Shown: positions 18,205 to 27,036 of the stretch, piece after piece
Position numbering within the stretch: the first letter of the stretch is position 1
How the letters are laid out: each line of letters begins with the position of its first letter
Source: an uncultured Sutterella sp.
GTDB taxonomy: Bacteria; Pseudomonadota; Gammaproteobacteria; Burkholderiales; Burkholderiaceae_F
Direction: 5' to 3'
Assembly: GCA_937906995.1 (NCBI GenBank)
Contig: CALESB010000031.1
Location: forward strand, 1-35,899
DNA: 35,899 bases
Notes under the pieces: generated by a model
Told to the model about the DNA's origin: nothing
Databases searched by the model: none
What the model saw: the letters and a program-made list of their open reading frames with translations, nothing else
Translations under genes and position numbers: made by a program

Positions 18205-18408
18205 GTCTTGATTCTATCGTTTTGGCAAACGCATTAGGAGAATAAGATGTTTTAATATCTTACTTTGAAAAAGTCACCATCATCTTTACATCCGACAAAA
18301 CCCTTAAAAACAATATCTTAGAGTTATCCTGCAACCTAAATAACTTTAGTTAGAAATCGCAATTCTTTCCAAATTTCTTAGCACTCTTTCTTATATCTAT
18401 TTAAGCGA

Positions 18409-18432
18409 TTCGTTTCAAAATATTTAAACGAA
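18409..18432. promoter_or_regulatory. Inverted repeat upstream of the aminotransferase
   Basis: Perfect 7-bp arms TTCGTTT/AAACGAA around a 10-nt AT-rich spacer, ending 20 nt before the aminotransferase ATG and overlapping where a transcript start would be expected. The geometry fits a dimeric repressor operator, but a short mRNA hairpin is also possible. The rest of the 248-bp divergent gap (18205-18452) is AT-rich without clear promoter hexamers. Confidence 0.35.
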
Positions 18433-18452
18433 CAATAAAAAGGACTGTCATC

Positions 18453-19646
18453 ATGTCAGCACAATGTTATCCAACACCTCGTTCTCGATGGTCTCACGTT
18501 GCCTCACAGCCGGTTAGCGATATCATTCCGTTGATTCTTAAAGTGGCGGCCACTCCGGAAGTTATTTCTTTTGCAGGTGGTTTGCCCTCTCCTGAAGGCT
18601 TTCCGATTGCACAACTGGCTCATGCTTGTCAAAGCGTGCTTGATCGCGATGGAAAACGCGCTCTTCAGTACTCTGCTATCAAAGGAGAAAAAGAACTTCG
18701 TGAAGAAATCGCTCGTCGAGAAACTCAAAAAGGCATCCCTACAGATGCTGAAGAAGTTCAAATTGTTTCTGGCTCTCAACAAGCTTTAGATTTGATTGCT
18801 CGCCTTTTTTTAAATCCTGGTGACAAAGTTTTGGTCGAAAGCCCTACCTATATGGGTGCACTGCAAGCTTTTGATTTATGCCAACCGAAATATGTTGAAC
18901 TGGACTGCGACCAAGAGGGGTTAAATCCAGCAGCTTTTGGTCAAGAGTGCCGTAATGCAAAATTTGCCTATGTCATCCCAACTTGCGCAAATCCAACGGG
19001 GCTCACCATCTCGAGTGAACGTCGAGAACTTTTAGCACAAAAGGCACGAGAATTTGACTTTTGGATTGTCGAAGATGATCCCTATGGAGAGATTTGGTAT
19101 ACACATGAACCTCCTCCTTCCATGAGAGCCTTTGCTGCTGAACGCACTATCCGCTTAGGTACTCTTTCCAAAATCCTTACGCCTGGTTTTCGTTTAGGCT
19201 ATATCATTGCGCCAAAAGAAGTACTGAATAAAGTCATGCAACTGAAAGGTGCTATGGATCTTCATACGTGTACCTTTACCCAGTTGGTGGCAGCTCAAGT
19301 CTTTTCCGAAAATATTTTGGATGAACATTTGCCTGCCATTCGAGCTCGTTACAAAAAGCATGCTGACGCTATGCTTGCAGCACTTGAAGAGTTCATGCCT
19401 GATGGCATTGAATGGACGCGTCCCATTGGTGGCATGTTTATCTGGGTAACGGTACCTGCACACGTTAACATGACAGAACTTTTACCCCTCGCATTAGAGC
19501 AAAAGGTCGCCTACGTTCCTAGCGAACCTTTCTATGCCAATGCCCCTCAATTTAATCACTTCCGATTGTCGTTCGTGACGGTCGGCCCTGAAACAATTCG
19601 CGAAGGCGTCAAGCGTTTAGGCGAATTGCTCAAAGCCCACATTTGA
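18453..19646 (+). CDS. PLP-dependent aminotransferase (2-aminoadipate/MocR-like class I fold)
   Basis: 397 residues of a fold-type I aminotransferase, lacking any N-terminal DNA-binding domain. Motifs are ISFAGGLPSPEGFP (38-51) typical of the LysN/2-aminoadipate transaminase-like subgroup, VSGSQQALDL, PTCANPTGLT, EDDPYGEIWY and the PLP-binding TLSKILTPGFRLGY with K240. It probably transfers amino groups from aromatic, branched or aminoadipate-type amino acids to 2-oxoglutarate, but specificity cannot be read. AAGGA lies 9 nt before the ATG. A CstA-family transporter follows 134 bp downstream behind a strong hairpin. Neighbourhood suggests amino-acid or peptide use, an inference only. Confidence 0.88.
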   Translation: MSAQCYPTPRSRWSHVASQPVSDIIPLILKVAATPEVISFAGGLPSPEGFPIAQLAHACQSVLDRDGKRALQYSAIKGEKELREEIARRETQKGIPTDAEEVQIVSGSQQALDLIARLFLNPGDKVLVESPTYMGALQAFDLCQPKYVELDCDQEGLNPAAFGQECRNAKFAYVIPTCANPTGLTISSERRELLAQKAREFDFWIVEDDPYGEIWYTHEPPPSMRAFAAERTIRLGTLSKILTPGFRLGYIIAPKEVLNKVMQLKGAMDLHTCTFTQLVAAQVFSENILDEHLPAIRARYKKHADAMLAALEEFMPDGIEWTRPIGGMFIWVTVPAHVNMTELLPLALEQKVAYVPSEPFYANAPQFNHFRLSFVTVGPETIREGVKRLGELLKAHI

Positions 19647-19676
19647 TACCGGTTAGAAGCCGGCAATCAGCATTTT

Positions 19677-19745
19677 CTTCGGTCGAATTGAGACTTTCAT
19701 TCTCAATGATCAAGGTCTAATTCGACCCGAAGGCCCCTTTTTATT
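19677..19745 (+). terminator. Large hairpin with T-tract between aminotransferase and cstA-like gene
   Basis: Arms CTTCGGTCGAATT (19677-19689) and AATTCGACCCGAAG (19719-19732) pair with a single bulged C, and a small GAG/CTC hairpin sits in the loop. GCCCCTTTTT follows at once. It could be the aminotransferase terminator or a leader attenuator for the transporter 36 nt further on. Confidence 0.7.
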
Positions 19746-19780
19746 CAAAAAAAACTTATTAACACACAAAAGGTGTCATC

Positions 19781-21439
19781 ATGAATGGACTAACAATCCT
19801 GGCATTTGCCATTGTTGTTCTATTTTTAGGCTACCGTGTTTATGCTCGATGGCTTGAAAGAACATGGGGAATCAATCCCAACGCGAAAACTCCTGCTCAA
19901 CTTCTTAACGACGGAAAAGATTACACTCCCGCCAATAAGTGGAGCGTTTTTGCTCATCAATTTACTTCAATTACAGGTGCAGGCCCTGTAACAGGCCCTA
20001 TCATTGCCGCTATGTTTGGTTGGTTGCCTGCACTGCTTTGGATTTTATTTGGTTCCATCTTTTTCGGTTGTGTTCAAGACTTTTCCGCTCTTTATGCATC
20101 TGTCAAGAGCGGGGGAAAATCCATCGGCTCCATTATTGAAGAGCACATCGGTCGAACGGGACGACAATTATTTTTACTCTTTTGTTGGCTCTTTACCATC
20201 TTAGTCATTGCCGCTTTCTGTGACATGGTTGCCAATACTTTTAATGGTTTTACTTCTTCTGGTGAACACATTGTTCCAAATGCAGCTGCCGCCTCCATCT
20301 CTATGATTTATATGCTCGGCGCTGTCCTTTTTGGCCTATATTTGAAGTACAGAAAACCTGGTAGTGCAGAACAACTTGGCGTTGGTATTACTCTAATGTT
20401 AGTTATGCTCTGGCTTGGGATTGAATATCCTTTATTCGCCGATGCTGAGACGTGGCGTTATGTTGTTTTTGCGTATCTTTTTGCAGCCTCTGTCATGCCA
20501 ATGTGGTTGTTAAAGCAACCTCGCGATTACCTCAGCATGTTTTTGCTGATCGGAATGATTCTTGGTGGCGTCATTGGTGTTTTCATCCAAAATCCCAGCC
20601 TTAACCTCCCGGCTTTTGTTGGATTTGAAGTAAATGGAATGGATCTATTCCCAATGCTTTTTGTGACAATTGCCTGCGGTGCTGTTTCTGGTTTCCACAG
20701 CCTCGTTTCTTCCTCAACTTCTTCGAAAATGGTCGCCAATGAGCAAGACATGAAGTTGGTTGGATACGGTTCCATGGCCGTTGAAGCTGTCTTAGGTGTC
20801 ATTGCACTAATTGTTGTATGTGCCGCGGCATCCAATGGTGCTTTACCCAAAGGTACGCCTTTCCAACTTTTCTCAAGCTCTATTGCAACGTTTATGACTG
20901 ACATCTTTGGCATGCCAACACACATCGCCGCCTGCGTAATGACAATGTGCGTCAGCGCCTTGGCTTTAACCAGTGTTGACGCCGTTGCTCGTATTGGTCG
21001 TATGTCTTTGCAAGAGCTTTTCACTCCGCCAGCACACCAAGAAAAGACTGCTGTTCAAAAACTTTTTACAAACACTGTTTTTGCGACTTCTTTAACGCTC
21101 GTTTTAGGCTTTATTCTCTGCATGGCCGGTTATATGAGTGTTTGGCCTTTATTTGGCTCTGCCAATCAATTGCTCGCAGCTTTGGTTCTTACAGCAATTG
21201 CTGTCTTCATGAAGGCCACCGGCCGTAAGGGTTGGATGCTTTACTTCCCAATGGGCTTTATGCTCCTGGTTACGATGACTGCCATTGGAATGACAATCTG
21301 GCGCATTTTTGCAACGATTGCCAATGGTACATTTGTCTTTATGGTAGGTGGTCTACAGTTGATTCTTGCCTTTGCATTAATTGCGTTGGCAGTTTTGGTG
21401 GTCTATCACAGTGTGATTAAGTTAAGCGCAAAAAATTAA
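19781..21439 (+). CDS. Carbon starvation CstA-family transporter
   Basis: 552 residues, a polytopic inner-membrane protein with more than a dozen hydrophobic segments. The conserved CstA motif SITGAGPVTGPIIAAMFGWL lies near residue 65-85, and a second family block MSVWPLFGSANQLLAALVLT is near 455. It is clearly shorter than E. coli CstA (~700) and BtsT, matching the compact CstA homologues of some Firmicutes and proteobacteria. Characterised members take up peptides or pyruvate. An AAAGGTG ribosome site precedes the ATG. Which substrate this protein uses is open, and peptides fit the peptidase-rich window. Confidence 0.88.
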   Translation: MNGLTILAFAIVVLFLGYRVYARWLERTWGINPNAKTPAQLLNDGKDYTPANKWSVFAHQFTSITGAGPVTGPIIAAMFGWLPALLWILFGSIFFGCVQDFSALYASVKSGGKSIGSIIEEHIGRTGRQLFLLFCWLFTILVIAAFCDMVANTFNGFTSSGEHIVPNAAAASISMIYMLGAVLFGLYLKYRKPGSAEQLGVGITLMLVMLWLGIEYPLFADAETWRYVVFAYLFAASVMPMWLLKQPRDYLSMFLLIGMILGGVIGVFIQNPSLNLPAFVGFEVNGMDLFPMLFVTIACGAVSGFHSLVSSSTSSKMVANEQDMKLVGYGSMAVEAVLGVIALIVVCAAASNGALPKGTPFQLFSSSIATFMTDIFGMPTHIAACVMTMCVSALALTSVDAVARIGRMSLQELFTPPAHQEKTAVQKLFTNTVFATSLTLVLGFILCMAGYMSVWPLFGSANQLLAALVLTAIAVFMKATGRKGWMLYFPMGFMLLVTMTAIGMTIWRIFATIANGTFVFMVGGLQLILAFALIALAVLVVYHSVIKLSAKN

Positions 21440-21448
21440 TCATCTAAG

Positions 21449-21479
21449 GTTAGTCCCTGTCTTTTAGATTGGGACTAAC
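21449..21479. terminator. Convergent hairpin between cstA-like gene and trmJ
   Basis: Perfect 9-bp arms GTTAGTCCC/GGGACTAAC around a 13-nt loop, centred between two converging genes. No T-tract on either side, so termination strength is doubtful. Confidence 0.45.
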
Positions 21480-21493
21480 ACTTGAAGAGGTCA

Positions 21494-22291
21494 CTATTTT
21501 TTGCATTTGCTACCTGCTCGATCATTCTTGGGTCGAATGATCTGTGAGCAAATACCCCTCAACAAGTCAATCTCTGGCTGCGTAAGTTGCGTTCGAGAAA
21601 AAAGACGACGAACCCGAGGCATGAAGAGCTTTGGCTCCTGAGGATTTAAGACACCAACCTGAATCATTGCCTCTTCAAAATGCTTTAAAAAACCTTCCGT
21701 TGCAACCGCATCGGCAAGTTTTTCTCCTGCAAATCGACTTTGCCAATCGTATAAACCGTTATGAACCGGAGCAGAGTCCATCAAAGCCATGTGCATTTCA
21801 TAGGCCATAATTTGTACCGCTTGCGATAAATTTAAACTCGAGCTTTCTGGATCAGCTGGAATAGCAGCGCATCCCTGACATAACGCGACATCTTCATTGC
21901 TCAAGCCAGTCCGTTCACAACCAAAAACAAAGGCAATTTCCCCTTGTTGCTGAGACAAAAAGTCATGTGCCTTCGCTGCAACTTGCCGAACCGGTTCAAT
22001 GGCAGCCCCAAACTCGCGGTCATAGCCTGACATGGCCCATGCAAATTGCACTCCCTCTAATGCCTCTAAAAGCGAATCATGGCATTGACTTGCCTGAAGA
22101 ACATCCACAGAACTTGTTGCATAAGCAATTGCCTCATCATCCGTTCGATAGCTTTCTACCCAAGGTTTAACAACTCTTAGATCCCGAAAACCCATTGTTT
22201 TTATTGCACGAGCGGCCGAGCCAATATTGCCTGGATGAGCAGGTTCAACCAAAATAAAACGGACATGTTGGGCTAAAGGTGATGTGGACAT
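21494..22291 (-). CDS. trmJ: tRNA (cytidine/uridine-2'-O-)-methyltransferase TrmJ
   Basis: 265 residues of a SPOUT (TrmH-group) methyltransferase that modifies position 32 of tRNAs. N-terminal VEPAHPGNIGSAARAIKTMG (15-34) and the knot motifs VFGCERTGLSNEDV and SSSLNLSQAVQIMAYE form the SAM site. The ~100-residue C-terminal extension (ending FSRTQLTQPEIDLLRGI) matches TrmJ rather than shorter SPOUT relatives. It is divergent from suhB, an arrangement also seen in enterobacteria. No good Shine-Dalgarno is visible before the ATG. A weak TTGTTC-17 nt-TAATTT promoter-like pair is seen at 22330-22358. Confidence 0.92.
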   Translation of the reverse strand: MSTSPLAQHVRFILVEPAHPGNIGSAARAIKTMGFRDLRVVKPWVESYRTDDEAIAYATSSVDVLQASQCHDSLLEALEGVQFAWAMSGYDREFGAAIEPVRQVAAKAHDFLSQQQGEIAFVFGCERTGLSNEDVALCQGCAAIPADPESSSLNLSQAVQIMAYEMHMALMDSAPVHNGLYDWQSRFAGEKLADAVATEGFLKHFEEAMIQVGVLNPQEPKLFMPRVRRLFSRTQLTQPEIDLLRGICSQIIRPKNDRAGSKCKK

Positions 22292-22392
22292 TTTTTTGTT
22301 TAAGTCTCAAAAGAGCCGAGAAATCATTAAAATTAATAGGTTATAGATTTTAGAACAAGATACCTTATTTTTCTTAAAAGGAAGGCCCGAAT

Positions 22393-23196
22393 ATGAGTTC
22401 TCCGATGCTTAACATCGCTGTGAAAGCAGCACGAGCTGCCTGCACGATTATCTCCCGTGCCGAAGAAAATCTTTCTTCACTCGAAGTTCACAAAAAATCC
22501 CACTCTGACTATGTGAGCGAAATTGACATGGCTTGCGAACGCACGATCATTGAAATCTTGCGTGAAGCTTTCCCTAAGCACCAAATTTTGGCTGAAGAAA
22601 CCGGTTTAACGGGACCTGAAAACAGCCAATATCAATGGGTTATTGATCCTTTGGACGGTACGACCAATTTCATCCATGGTTTCCCGCAATACGCTGTCTC
22701 CATCGCTTTAAAGCGTGATGGTGAAGTCATTGAAGCTGTAGTCGCTGATCCTACTCGCAACGAAATCTTCACAGCTTCTCGCGGTGTCGGTGCCTTCTTA
22801 AATGGTCGTCGTATTCGTGTGAGCAAGCGTATTGCATTAGCAGACGCATTGGTTGGCACGGGTTTCCCGTTCCGTCGCAATGATGATGTCGATGGTTTCT
22901 TGAAGGTTTTCCGCGAACTTGCTCCCAAAACAAGTGGCTTGCGTCGTGCCGGTTCTGCCGCTCTTGACTTGGCCTATGTGGCTGCTGGTCGTTTAGACGC
23001 TTTCTATGAACCCAATTTAAAACCCTGGGATATTGCTGCAGGCTCTTTGTTGGTCTTGGAAGCTGGCGGTTTGGTTACGGACTTCACTGGCGAAGGTAAC
23101 TACCTTGCCACTGGTCAAATTGTCGCTGGCACGCCGAAGGTCTTTGGTCAATTGTTGCCTGTTGTTAACAAGAACTATCCTGACATTCGCAAATAA
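22393..23196 (+). CDS. suhB: Inositol-1-monophosphatase SuhB
   Basis: 267 residues, normal size. A Mg-dependent phosphatase of the IMPase family which in E. coli also joins rRNA antitermination complexes with NusA. Metal-site motifs are AEETG (E68/E69), IDPLDGTTNF (84-93) and PWDIAAG (D213). A GGAAGG ribosome site lies ~8 nt before the ATG. It is divergent from trmJ, with 101 bp between the starts, and mutS follows after 33 nt, so they may form one unit. Confidence 0.94.
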   Translation: MSSPMLNIAVKAARAACTIISRAEENLSSLEVHKKSHSDYVSEIDMACERTIIEILREAFPKHQILAEETGLTGPENSQYQWVIDPLDGTTNFIHGFPQYAVSIALKRDGEVIEAVVADPTRNEIFTASRGVGAFLNGRRIRVSKRIALADALVGTGFPFRRNDDVDGFLKVFRELAPKTSGLRRAGSAALDLAYVAAGRLDAFYEPNLKPWDIAAGSLLVLEAGGLVTDFTGEGNYLATGQIVAGTPKVFGQLLPVVNKNYPDIRK

Positions 23197-23229
23197 TTCT
23201 ATCGGGCCTCTTTATCTGAAAGTCTAGGC

Positions 23230-25863
23230 ATGAGCAAAGTTAAAAACGTCAATACTGAAAACGATCCCTTAGCAGGGCATACCCCTGCCATCCGACGTTT
23301 CTTAGAAATTAAAGCCCAACATCCAGAAGCCTTATTGCTTTATCGGATGGGAGACTTTTACGAAACGTTTTTTGACGATGCAATCCGTGCTAATCGCTTA
23401 TTAGGTATCACACTAACAGCGCGTGGCACGGATGCCTCAGGCAACCCGATCCCTATGGCTGGCGTTCCAGAAAAAACGCTAGAACAATACCTCTCACGAT
23501 TGGTTCGTTTGGGGGTATCTGTTGCCATTTGCGAACAAATTGGAGACCCAAGCAAAGGACCGTTAGAGCGGGAGCTCGCGCGTATTGTCACACCTGGAAC
23601 TTTGACAGAAAACGAGCTTTTACCGCAAAAACAAAATGCGGCGTTACTTGCAATTGCTCCAGGTAAAGGCAGAAGCAATCGATTGGGGTTGGCTTGGCTT
23701 GTCTTAAGTAATGGACAATTTCATACAGCTCTCACTACACGTGAAGAGTTGACAAGCGAAATCTATCGCATTGGCCCTAGTGAAATTCTGGTACCAGAGG
23801 ACTTAAAAGAGTCGTTGCAATCCGAACAACTCAATATCACGCTGACACCATTACCTAACTGGCACTTTAGCCCAGATCATGGTGAGGCAAAACTCAAGCA
23901 TCAATTCCAAGTTCAAACCCTCACCGCTTGGGGATTGGACGAGGTTCCTGAAGCTACTAGTGCCGCTGGCGCACTTTTAGGATACGCAGAAACAACCCAA
24001 TGTGAAGCGATCCCTCATCTTTTACCTCCTGTTTTCGAAGTTCAAAGTCGTTTTGTAGGCATTGACCCTGCGAGTCGTCGCAATCTAGAGCTTACTGAAA
24101 CTCTCAGAGGTGATGATGGTCCCACCTTATTTTCACTATTGGATCATTGCAAAACGGGTATGGGAAGTCGTACCCTACATCAATGGCTTCATAATCCATT
24201 GCGCGACTTCAATGAAATTGGCAAACGGCACAATGCGTTGGGCGCACTGACGGAAAACGAAGATATCCTTATTGCGCTAAAAGAACACTTTAAGACACTG
24301 CCTGATTTAGAGCGTTTAGCTACACGCATTGCACTAAGAAGCATTCGCCCAAAAGAATTGGCGGCATTACGAGATGCCATGCCACATTTGGCCGAAATTG
24401 TGACGCAAGCAAGATGTATTGAAGATGAGTTTTTACAAGAGCGTCTCTCGAACTTAGTTATTGATCCTGCACTTTATCAAAAGCTAGAAGCTGCGCTGTT
24501 GCCAGAACCTGCGACTCTCTTGCGTGATGGTGATGTCATTGCCAGCACCTATAACGAAGAACTTATGAGCTTGCGTCAATTAAGAGATAACGCAGGTGAC
24601 TTCCTAGTTCAATTTGAGGCAAGAGAGCGCGAAGCAACTGGTATTACGAATCTACGTGTTCAATACAATCGCGTACAAGGCTATTTTATTGAAGTCTCTC
24701 GTGGTCAAGCTGATCAAGTGCCAGTTCACTATCATCGAAAGCAAACACTCAAAAATACAGAACGCTATATCACGCCTGAGCTAAAGGCTTATGAAGATAA
24801 GGCCATTTCAGCTCAAGAGCGTTCCATGGAGTTACAAAAAGAACTCTATAACGAACTGTTAGAGTTTGCTGATCACTATATTCGTGATTTACAAAAAGCA
24901 GCTATTGCGGTCGGTGAAATTGATGTGCTTATGGCACTAGCTACTCACGCAATGAAGGCCAATTGGGTAAAACCAGAATTAGACAAAGTGCCTGGTATTG
25001 AAATCCAAGGGGCAAGGCACCCCGTGGTAGAAGATGCTATTGAAACGTATACACCTAATGATTGTGTATTAGTTCCTGGACGCCGTTTATTAGTCATTAC
25101 GGGTCCCAATATGGGCGGTAAGTCAACCTATATGCGTTCTGTGGCACTTATTGTACTTTTAACGCATATTGGCAGCTTCGTTCCTGCAACCAGTGCAAAA
25201 ATAGGCCCAGTTGATCGCATTTTGACTCGCATCGGAGCAAGTGATGACTTGGCTCGAGGTCGCTCTACCTTCATGGTAGAAATGACTGAAGCTGCTGCTA
25301 TTTTACATCAGGCAACCGATCAAAGCCTTGTGTTAATGGATGAAATTGGCCGAGGGACCTCAACATTTGACGGCTTGAGTCTCGCAGGAGCGATTGCCCA
25401 TGAATTAGCTCTTGTCAAAAAGAGCTTCACACTTTTTGCTACGCACTATTTTGAACTCACACAACTGGCTAATACGGCACCAGAAGTCGCTAATGTTCAT
25501 GTAGCAGCCGTTGAAAATAAATCTCGGATTGTCTTTTTGCATGAAGTCAAAGAGGGACCTGCCAATCAAAGCTACGGGATTGCAGTGGCCCAATTAGCAG
25601 GTGTTCCGAATACGGTTATCCGACGTGCTCGTTCCATGCTCCAAGAGCTTGAAGCGCGTTCCCACACAAATGAACAACTAGATTTATTCGCTAGCAATCC
25701 GGTGCTAACTGCCTCTACCCCTGCAACAGAAGAACCATCTGCCAGTGTTGCACTTTGCGAAGAACTTGAACAGTTAGATGTTGATCAACTAACACCACGC
25801 CAAGCCTTGGATTTGCTTTATGAATTAAAGGACAAGGCAAAAATTGCGCTTGATAATATCTAA
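23230..25863 (+). CDS. mutS: DNA mismatch repair protein MutS
   Basis: 877 residues, full length for MutS1. The mismatch-binding Phe-X-Glu is GDFYETF (F43, E45). The lever/clamp region spans the middle, and the ATPase domain has Walker A GPNMGGKST (625-633) and Walker B LVLMDEIGRGTST (D704/E705). The C-terminal tail PRQALDLLYELKD corresponds to the tetramerisation region. It recognises mispaired bases and recruits MutL. It follows suhB by 33 nt and ends in a bidirectional terminator. Nothing suggests inactivation. Confidence 0.97.
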   Translation: MSKVKNVNTENDPLAGHTPAIRRFLEIKAQHPEALLLYRMGDFYETFFDDAIRANRLLGITLTARGTDASGNPIPMAGVPEKTLEQYLSRLVRLGVSVAICEQIGDPSKGPLERELARIVTPGTLTENELLPQKQNAALLAIAPGKGRSNRLGLAWLVLSNGQFHTALTTREELTSEIYRIGPSEILVPEDLKESLQSEQLNITLTPLPNWHFSPDHGEAKLKHQFQVQTLTAWGLDEVPEATSAAGALLGYAETTQCEAIPHLLPPVFEVQSRFVGIDPASRRNLELTETLRGDDGPTLFSLLDHCKTGMGSRTLHQWLHNPLRDFNEIGKRHNALGALTENEDILIALKEHFKTLPDLERLATRIALRSIRPKELAALRDAMPHLAEIVTQARCIEDEFLQERLSNLVIDPALYQKLEAALLPEPATLLRDGDVIASTYNEELMSLRQLRDNAGDFLVQFEAREREATGITNLRVQYNRVQGYFIEVSRGQADQVPVHYHRKQTLKNTERYITPELKAYEDKAISAQERSMELQKELYNELLEFADHYIRDLQKAAIAVGEIDVLMALATHAMKANWVKPELDKVPGIEIQGARHPVVEDAIETYTPNDCVLVPGRRLLVITGPNMGGKSTYMRSVALIVLLTHIGSFVPATSAKIGPVDRILTRIGASDDLARGRSTFMVEMTEAAAILHQATDQSLVLMDEIGRGTSTFDGLSLAGAIAHELALVKKSFTLFATHYFELTQLANTAPEVANVHVAAVENKSRIVFLHEVKEGPANQSYGIAVAQLAGVPNTVIRRARSMLQELEARSHTNEQLDLFASNPVLTASTPATEEPSASVALCEELEQLDVDQLTPRQALDLLYELKDKAKIALDNI

Positions 25864-25883
25864 TTCCAACTCAATTGTGAGAA

Positions 25884-25913
25884 AAAAATGGCTCGAAATT
25901 TTGAGCCATTTTT
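25884..25913. terminator. Bidirectional terminator between mutS and the SlyD-like gene
   Basis: 11-bp arms AAAAATGGCTC/GAGCCATTTTT (25884-25894/25903-25913) with a tract of A on one side and T on the other. It lies between two converging genes, 20 nt after mutS and 6 nt from the PPIase stop. Confidence 0.88.
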
Positions 25914-25919
25914 CAAAAA

Positions 25920-26450
25920 TTAATGACGAGTTGCGGTTTGCTCTTCCTCATCGATATCAAAAACATCGACTTTCTTATCTGTGACCTGTAGGAAACTCGG
26001 CACTACAACATCCTCATTGTTGGCCATTTCCGCCTTTGCAGGTGCAACATCTTTAACACAAATCTCAAAGCGAAGACCTAAGCCAGCTAAAGGATGATTA
26101 CCATCCAACACAACAACACCTTCAGCAATATCAGTGACTCGATAAATACGATCTAAGGTCTCCCCACGAATTTCCGTGTATTGCAAACCAACCTCTACCC
26201 CTTCCTCAAAATCAGTCTCTGGGCGAATAATGAGAGCAGATTCATCGTAGTCGCCAAAAGCTTCTTCGGGCTCTAAAGTAACACTGACTTTATCCCCCGG
26301 TTTTTTCCCTTCTAATGCATGCTCAATGACAGGAAAAATATCACCATGACCGTGCCAGTAAGCTAATTCATCAGCCGTTTCCAATAATTGCTTTTGCAAG
26401 TCATACATTTGCACAGAAATTGTCACTAAAGTGTCTTTTTCAATCTTCAT
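25920..26450 (-). CDS. FKBP-type peptidyl-prolyl isomerase (SlyD-like)
   Basis: 176 residues with the SlyD architecture: an FKBP fold (about 1-70 and 120-145) interrupted by an insert-in-flap chaperone domain. Motifs are YWHGHGDIFPVIEHALEG, KPGDKVSVTLEPEEAFGDYD (51-70) and VLDGNHPLAGLGLRFEICV (114-132). Members catalyse proline isomerisation and assist folding in the cytoplasm. The C-terminal ~35 residues are acidic (DVFDIDEEEQ) rather than the His/Cys-rich metal-binding tail of E. coli SlyD. AAGG sits 6 nt before the ATG inside the end of the DUF805 gene, 2 nt from its stop, implying coupled translation. Confidence 0.87.
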   Translation of the reverse strand: MKIEKDTLVTISVQMYDLQKQLLETADELAYWHGHGDIFPVIEHALEGKKPGDKVSVTLEPEEAFGDYDESALIIRPETDFEEGVEVGLQYTEIRGETLDRIYRVTDIAEGVVVLDGNHPLAGLGLRFEICVKDVAPAKAEMANNEDVVVPSFLQVTDKKVDVFDIDEEEQTATRH

Positions 26451-26452
26451 TT

Positions 26453-26974
26453 TTAACCTTTTAAAAGCTTAGCCTTTGCCTTTTGAAACTCTTCTTGCGT
26501 TAGTTGCCCCTTTTCAAAAAGCTGAGACAAAATTTGTAATTCTCGAACACGCATCTCTTCATTTGCGCCAGGAATATAGAAATTATTCTCACCATGGGGA
26601 TTTAACCCATACTCATTGGTTCCTCGAGTTGAAGAAATCGAGCCGATAATCAAAATAAATAAAAACTCTAGCCCTGGTACAAAATGCATCAATGCCCATA
26701 ACCCATTAGCACTAATATCATGCAAGCGACGTACTGAGGCTGAAATCATAGAGACCGCAGAAATCAGCGTTAAGACGAAATAAATTTGAGAGGTTTCTTC
26801 CCATAAATCAGGGTTAGCAGTCACATCCTCAATGCCAACGCTTGTCAAACTATAACTATCGTACCAAAACCATAAATAAGGAATACCGATACGAATCATT
26901 AACCAGGTCAACATCACAAGCCAGTAACGACTACGAGCTAATCGACCATGAAAAGAAAAAAATAACTTCAACAT
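26453..26974 (-). CDS. DUF805 membrane protein with C-terminal SHOCT domain
   Basis: 173 residues. DUF805 signatures are FHGRLARSRYWLVML (8-22), VRRLHDISANGLWAL (82-96) and NEYGLNPHG. About four hydrophobic segments (17-37, 64-82, 92-116) indicate an inner-membrane protein. The last ~32 residues, beginning RELQILSQLFEKGQLTQEEF, match the SHOCT short helical domain that often ends membrane or signalling proteins. The function of both domains is unknown. It starts 17 nt before the bamC terminator hairpin with an AAAGG ribosome site, and is followed after 2 nt by the SlyD-like gene. Confidence 0.85.
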   Translation of the reverse strand: MLKLFFSFHGRLARSRYWLVMLTWLMIRIGIPYLWFWYDSYSLTSVGIEDVTANPDLWEETSQIYFVLTLISAVSMISASVRRLHDISANGLWALMHFVPGLEFLFILIIGSISSTRGTNEYGLNPHGENNFYIPGANEEMRVRELQILSQLFEKGQLTQEEFQKAKAKLLKG

Positions 26975-26990
26975 ATGAAACCTTTACCAA

Positions 26991-27016
26991 AAAGAGCGCC
27001 CAACCGAGCGCTCTTT
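26991..27016 (-). terminator. Rho-independent terminator of bamC
   Basis: 9-bp arms AAAGAGCGC/GCGCTCTTT (26991-26999/27008-27016). On the minus strand the stem runs directly into a TTTTTGG tract, 20 nt after the bamC stop. Confidence 0.85.
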
Positions 27017-27036
27017 TTGACTAGAAAGTAAAGCAA

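Noticed and set aside
20527..21024. 165-residue frame antisense to the CstA-like gene
   Set aside because: Shadow of a strongly conserved membrane protein, with low-complexity Ser/Thr/Lys-rich composition and no family match.
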